Shown here: piece after piece, positions 58,743-64,000 of the stretch
Position numbering within the stretch: position 1 is the stretch's first letter
Layout: the number at the start of each line of letters is the position of its first letter
Origin: Spinacia oleracea
Taxonomy: Eukaryota > Streptophyta > Magnoliopsida > Caryophyllales > Amaranthaceae
NCBI RefSeq assembly: GCF_020520425.1
Contig: NC_079491.1
Coordinates: forward strand, 40,724,027-40,788,026
Direction: 5' to 3'
Length of the DNA: 64,000 bases
Position numbers and translations under genes: made by a program
The notes under the pieces: model-generated
The model's database searches: none
What the model saw: the letters and a program-made list of their open reading frames with translations, nothing else
What the model was told of the DNA's origin: nothing

Positions 58743-58991
58743 CTGCATGCGTCCCGGAATACTCACACTGTTATGACTCTTTGTACTATTCACGTAATTT
58801 ACTTTGACCCTATTTTATTTATAATATATGAAAACAAATGTTATTATATAATATATTTTTGGCTTCATCTTAATATATATTTTCAAAATATTAAGTTTTT
58901 ATAATATGTGGTTAAAGATGTTGGTGGTCAAAGTAGTGCATTAGCGAACGTGTCTAGTCAAAATGGTACGAGTATTCCGGGATAGATGGAA
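58743..58991 (-). mobile_element. Stowaway-like MITE, 249 bp, related to 51981-52239
   Basis: Inner inverted repeat GTCCCGGAATACTC / GAGTATTCCGGGA, with more diverged outermost bases, flanked by TA. The interior (AAATTAT to ATATATTTTCAAAATATTAA) matches the reverse complement of the element at 51981. Confidence 0.75.
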
Positions 58992-59009
58992 TACGTGATT
59001 CAAGGATAA

Positions 59010-59351
59010 CTAAAATGATAAAGGTCGCAACCTGCGACCTTTAAGCCGTGTCACAATGATGACATGGCATGCTTATGTGTCATGGTTTAAATTGGAAATT
59101 AAAGCATTTAACTTATATAACCTATTATACATGTTTTATAAAAAGGTAGGAAAATCTTAATATTCTAATTTGTTTCCTTCTTTATGCCGAATACCTTATT
59201 TATATATTTTCATAGTAAAAATATTAGATTGATAGCAAAAATATTCTGATGATGCATAGCCTACGTGGCGCGTATATGTACCAATTAAACTCCGACACGT
59301 AAGATTGCGACAACTAAATGTTGTCGCAACTTGCGACCTTTATCATCACCC
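59010..59351. mobile_element. Mutator-type MITE, copy 1, 342 bp
   Basis: Exact 9-bp TSD CAAGGATAA at 59001-59009 and 59352-59360. Both ends carry ATGATAAAGGTCGCAA in inverted orientation. The left end folds as AAGGTCGCA/TGCGACCTT (59021-59041) and the right as TTGCGACAAC/GTTGTCGCAA (59305-59329). Same length as copy 2. Confidence 0.9.
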
Positions 59352-59360
59352 CAAGGATAA

Positions 59361-60561
59361 TACTAACAAAAACGACCAAGTAATAGAAGGATATCTCATT
59401 CTCATATTCTCGTAGTAGGCATGTGTAACAAATCACCTGCGCCCAATCAACTAGACCCGAAAATGAATAGCGTTGAAGCGTGTGACTTATACTCGGTCGT
59501 AAGGGAAAGTGTCAGGGTTAGAGCTGAAACTAAGTTGAGTTGAATCGGAATTAGGTCGATCCATTTCCACCCTGCGACATGTTTACTTGAACGGATCCTC
59601 AACCCAACCCAATGTGATTATAAATGAGTTGACCTAAAGGTTAACCTGTTTAAGAATTTTTATTTTTCCTTTAAAGGTAAATCAGCTTGACTTTAAAACT
59701 ACATAGGTACATTTTTAAGGCAAATCTCGTAGAAAAAACTACTCCGTAATACAAAGTACTACAATATGTACTTGGTAGAAATCAAAACCTTAAATAATTA
59801 TTTAATGTTAAGTTGAAGGGAAAAACATGAGAAGTAAAATATTTCAAATAACGTTCTATAGATTTATACTACGTCATGATTGTATTTTGAATAATTGGTG
59901 AAGTTATTCATCGATAATGATTCGAAATAAATGAAGGAAGGTTCGTTGGAGTAAAATTGGTCATCTATATCTAAAAAAAGGCGAGATTCAGAGGCTAAGA
60001 AAGAAAACATTATTTACTTTCTCGTCTTGCTTCATTGTTATTTAGCAATTGACCATACAGTTCGTTGATGTAGAAATTATAGAGAACAAATGTGGGTTGA
60101 GAATCTTTTAGATGAGGTATACAAGATAGATATTGAGAGAGAAGCGTAGGTAGTGAGTTAGTGACAGCTCTTACGCGTTAGTTTAAGTTTTTCATACTAA
60201 AATGTTGAACATGTGCTTTTTCATCATTAACTATCTCTATATACTGGTATATGTCAAACTCTCACACAGTCATACTATACTACAAAAACTTGCCAATCAA
60301 ACCATCCAAATTTTTTTTGCTTGCAGAGAACTATTTCTAGCCCCTTAGGTCATGCGCAATGCGGGGAATCTGAATTTGTGTCTAAGAATTAAAGAAAGAA
60401 AGGTACTACGTATGACATAGAAGTAGAATTTCACTCAATTTACATAAATTGATGACTAAAATTGAGTAATATACTAATATGTAGTCCGTACAAGTATATA
60501 AGAAGCTTATGGTTTCGACTGTTCGAGTACTCGCATTCTCGATCTATATTATCTTTTTTTA
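59361..60561. other. Intergenic, no gene seen
   Basis: AT-rich, no frame above about 75 codons and none with protein-like composition. No TIR pair recognised. Confidence 0.5.
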
Positions 60562-60890
60562 GAGCATCTCCAATGATTGTAGCTAGGGACTTGCTTGTAA
60601 TTTTTAGAAATTCTAAGCTACTAGCTTGACCATTGGAGTTGAAATGATAAATTAGCTTGGCCAAGCAAATTAGCTTATTTAAGCTAATTTGCTTGAAAAA
60701 ACTTGGCCAATGAAATAATATAAAATAAAATTAAATTAAAATATTGATTGACAAACATGACTACATTAAATATCAAGCTAGTAGTAGTAGCTAACCATTA
60801 GGGTATTAACCAGCTAGAAAGGAAAGTAGCTTGAAATTTTATGTGGCATGACAAGCTAATTTAGAGATTAGCTTACCGTTGGAGATGCTC
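60562..60890. mobile_element. Tourist (PIF/Harbinger)-type MITE, 329 bp
   Basis: Ends GAGCATCTCCAATG and CCGTTGGAGATGCTC, TSD TTA at 60559-60561 and 60891-60893. The interior has internal inverted repeats (AAGCTAATTTGCTTG, GCAAATTAGCTT). Confidence 0.85.
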
Positions 60891-61041
60891 TTATTTATGT
60901 TAGAGATAACATAGCATTACGTGCAAAGATACAGATGTAAATATATCAGTGGTTTATTTGTACAACGATCACAGATGTATATATGTTTTATTTTGTACGG
61001 TAAATGAATTTGTTTTACTCCAAAGTTAACCGCAATACAAC

Positions 61042-61422
61042 TAGACCTGGTTATCGGGCGGGTCGGGTCAGGGTCGGTGCGGGTCAAAAGAGGGTCGGGT
61101 ATTGAAAGGGTCATTTTTAGCGGGTCGATAATGGGCGGGTCAAAAGCGGGTTGCGGGTCATTAGTGGGCGGGTCAATAAACGAGCAATGAAAAATGAAAA
61201 ACAAAAGAGTCATGTGCAAGTACAAGTGAATGCGAAGCTATACACGTAATTTTTTGTACCATTACTATTTTAATTTTCAAAATAATTGTAATATAAGTTT
61301 GACCCTATAATGACCCTGTCCAATAAAGGCCATGTCCAATAAGAGCCCTGCCCAATAAAAGTCCTATTAACTTGACCCTAACCCTATATCCATTGGACTA
61401 CCCTGTCCAATAACCAGGTCTA
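61042..61422. mobile_element. hAT-type MITE, 381 bp
   Basis: Ends TAGACCTGGTTATCGGGCGG and TGTCCAATAACCAGGTCTA. Exact 8-bp TSD AATACAAC at 61034-61041 and 61423-61430. The left arm is rich in GCGGGTC repeats and the right arm in TGACCCT/CCAATAA repeats. Confidence 0.9.
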
Positions 61423-61430
61423 AATACAAC

Positions 61431-62348
61431 CAATGCAAATTCCAATTGTGCAAAGGTATACGAGTCTATATGAATGCATTCTTTTCACGAGTTATGTTAG
61501 GAAAATAACTAACTCTGTCAAACACTTCATCTCAAAAGACAAGGTAATGAAATCTTTTGATCAATTGGCCGGGATCATTCAAAATTCATACTTTGTATAC
61601 GTAGATTTATATTTTACGTAGTAAATAATTAATTAATCATATCGATCTACTATCACAAAACATGATTAAAAAATGTTGATATATAGTATGTCGGATTTTT
61701 AAACAAAAATTATTATAGTTTAACTCATTAAGTAAAATATATAGAAAATATTAGTACAATTTATGTTTGCAGTTTCATGTACTGTTCTTTGAACTTGTTC
61801 ACGATTCACCTTAATTACAAGTAATGCCAATTGTATTAGAAATAAATCATGCAAATAACGCATTTTATGTGGGTCGTGAGTTGCTAGGATACAAAATCCT
61901 CTATAGTGCATGAAAGGGAAATTAGATAGCCAAAGGCAATAAAGATATCTTCACACTATGTACTTGCTTGATAAAAGAACATAGTAACACCCTGTAACGA
62001 CATGAGAGAAAGTTACGTTTTTGTAGATGAAAATGAGATCACAAGTGCAATTCCCAATATACACTTTTTTTTCTTAGAATTTGTGTTAATTATTAATACG
62101 GAGTATGTAGGATTATTGGGATTTAATTAATTCTCAGCTAGTAAGCTAGACTTAACAAGTTTAAGATAACCAAAAACAAAAGGTTAAACAATGTAGCTAA
62201 ATTTCGATGTATACGGAGTAATGTATTATATATATATATGCTTATATGAGTTCGGATAAGATTTAACCAGATCCAATAATTTTCAATCATACTACTATCT
62301 AATAATTTTACTAATTTCAATCACGTTCAATAAGCATCAATATATTAC
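61431..62348. other. Intergenic, no gene seen
   Basis: AT-rich with scattered stops; a TA microsatellite at about 62227-62240. No gene or element recognised. Confidence 0.5.
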
Positions 62349-62350
62349 TA

Positions 62351-62613
62351 CTCCCTTAATCCCTAAAACATTGTCCCATTGCAATATTTTTTGTCAAATT
62401 TTGTAAACATTGACCATGAATTCTCATTAGCCTATAAGAAATAATATAATGATGTGGGGACTTGTTAGATTCGTTTCAATATACGAAGTATATTTTTGGA
62501 ATATCAACTATATATAATTTCTACGCTAGTAGAATTAAAAACATTACATTTTAAGTCGTGAATAAGAGACTGTGAAAAGTAAAATGAAGCGATCTTTTAG
62601 AAACGGAGGGAAG
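62351..62613. mobile_element. Stowaway-like MITE, 263 bp, diverged ends
   Basis: Ends CTCCCTTAATCCCTAAAACA and TTTTAGAAACGGAGGGAAG pair imperfectly. TA on both sides (62349-62350, 62614-62615). Confidence 0.75.
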
Positions 62614-62619
62614 TATATT

Positions 62620-62646
62620 GAAATAGAAATAGAAATAGAAATTGAA
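62620..62646. repeat. GAAATA hexanucleotide repeat
   Basis: Four tandem GAAATA units followed by GAAATT. Confidence 0.85.
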
Positions 62647-62717
62647 ATCAGGTTTCAATAAATTCAAAAATTAAAGATCAAACCACATTCTACAATTAGT
62701 AAGTTCAAATAAGTTTG

Positions 62718-63059
62718 CGAAAATGATAAAGGTCGCAACATGCGACCTTTAAGCCGTGTCACAATGATGACATGACATGCTTATGTGTCATGATTTAAAT
62801 TGGAATCTAAAATATTTAACTTATATATCCTATTATACATGTTTAAAATAAAAGTAGGAAAATCTTAATATTCTAATTTGTTTCTTTTTTTATATCGATT
62901 ACCTTATTTACATATTTTCATAGTAAATTTTTTGCATTGATAGTAAAAATATTATGATGACTCATATCCTACGTGGCGCCTATATGTACCAATTAAACTC
63001 CGACATGTAAGATTGCGACAACTAAATGTTGTCGCAACTTGCGACCTTTATCATCACCC
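62718..63059. mobile_element. Mutator-type MITE, copy 2, 342 bp
   Basis: Exact 9-bp TSD ATAAGTTTG at 62709-62717 and 63060-63068. Collinear with copy 1 at 59010-59351 at roughly 85-90% by eye, with both terminal hairpins conserved. Confidence 0.9.
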
Positions 63060-63068
63060 ATAAGTTTG

Positions 63069-64000
63069 AATAGATCGAACAAATAATTTTTTTTAAAAAA
63101 AGTAATTCCAAAAAATTTGAGTGTTTTGAGGAAAGTAATAGGGATCAGTGTGTACTTAAAACTGTAGATGTCTCCTGCGGTCGTTGATGCGGAGTAATCG
63201 TAATAGAGTTAGTGTGAAGAGTGAAACTCAAGTTCAAAATATTAATCTTTTTTACTATACTGACTTCCTTCCCAAGGGAGGGACTGAGACTGAAACTGAT
63301 ACTTACACTCAGTTTTTTGCAGTCTCACTTTTTGTTTTCTTAAATTTATTTTTATTTTTATTTTTTCAGATTTATGAAAAGCTGACATAAGCATGACATA
63401 CTGTTATTTCCTTTGGTTCACCATTAAAGTGTAACTAACAAAAGCTTCATTTATTTATAATGTCTTACTTTGCACATTTATAATGTTTGATTGATGATGC
63501 ATGCATGCATGTGTGCCATGCATCATTCATGTCTTTATTATATATATATATATCCATGCATCCATGCATTAGTATGTAACATCATGCATTTATTCTCTCT
63601 TCTATTATTTTGTCTTGAATGTTTGCAGATGAGACCAGAGAGTCGTGAACTACAAACAATAACTTGCTTAAATATTTGTTTCTTTTGTTTTGACTGACTT
63701 AACAATAAACTCTTACTTCTGATTCACCAAAGAATCTTCTTATCCTCTTTCTACATCCCACCTTCACATGAGTTTACACATTAAAAATGGAAGGTAAAAA
63801 AATACAGAAAATATGGACCGGACAAGACTCAGAGCGGGTCGGACCAGCGGGGCCAAAATCAAGCGACTTAATAATCTTCCAATTATAAAATACTTCATAC
63901 AAAGTTGTTTGTCTTCGATATGGGTCGTACAAAATTGAGTTCTACTTCTAACCTTTTAGTCTTTTCAACGTTTAGGACCCTGATTATTTTTTGTACCTTT
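63069..64000. other. Intergenic, no gene seen
   Basis: Contains an ATGCATGC-rich stretch (63494-63600) with a short TA repeat, and a possible acceptor (TTTGCAG at about 63622) before a 23-codon frame. The text GAGCGGGTCGGACCAGCGGG at about 63830 resembles hAT MITE arms but has no partner in the window. Nothing is firm. Confidence 0.4.

Noticed and set aside
63622..63697. Small exon after TTTGCAG near the right edge
   Set aside because: 23 codons with no recognisable motif and no partner exon in the window.

Overview
The window is nuclear DNA of a eudicot plant. It has AT-rich introns and intergenic DNA, Ty1/copia and Ty3-type LTRs, a plant L1-type LINE, several MITE superfamilies, and one clear host gene, a PETAL LOSS-type trihelix transcription factor. 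The repeat families remind me of Caryophyllales (spinach/beet type) genomes, but nothing in the sequence proves the species. No rRNA, tRNA or CRISPR was seen.

Layout. 1-5993 is the end of an LTR retrotransposon (here Y, minus strand) cut by the window edge. A solo LTR of the same broad type (30-3765) sits in its leader, and a second, unrelated solo LTR (702-3388) sits inside that one. Each solo LTR has an exact 5-bp target-site duplication (TSD). 5994-7857 holds a decayed CACTA-type terminus and a small orphan exon-like reading frame. 7858-13100 is a complete 5.2-kb CACTA transposon with matching TIRs and TSD TCA; it carries host-gene-like exon fragments rather than a recognisable transposase.

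13372-16761 and 49957-51482 are the two halves of one minus-strand LINE. A stack of nested retrotransposons splits it inside the ORF2 endonuclease. Element 1 (16762-49956, TSD AGCTT) is a copia element with a largely intact gag-protease frame. Inside it is a SIRE-like copia element, X (about 19993-44472), with an internal deletion and no 3' LTR. Inside X are two further copies of the element 1 family: element 2 (21673-32037, TSD ATTCG) in X gag, and element 3 (33714-44109, TSD ATAAA) in the X LTR. LTR-pair divergence counted by eye (9 substitutions for element 1, about 1 each for elements 2 and 3) agrees with the nesting order. Elements 2 and 3 have the same dead coding region but moved recently, so they were probably mobilised in trans.

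51483-64000 is the gene-bearing flank. The PETAL LOSS-like gene lies at 53292-55784 (two exons, 701-bp intron), with an apparent one-base frameshift before its conserved C-terminal tail. Eight MITE-type elements surround it: five Stowaway-type (one imperfect), a pair counted as one family of Mutator-type elements with 9-bp TSDs and hairpin ends, one Tourist-type, one hAT-type, and one unclassified inverted-repeat element. Apart from the trihelix gene I see no intact cellular gene in the window.
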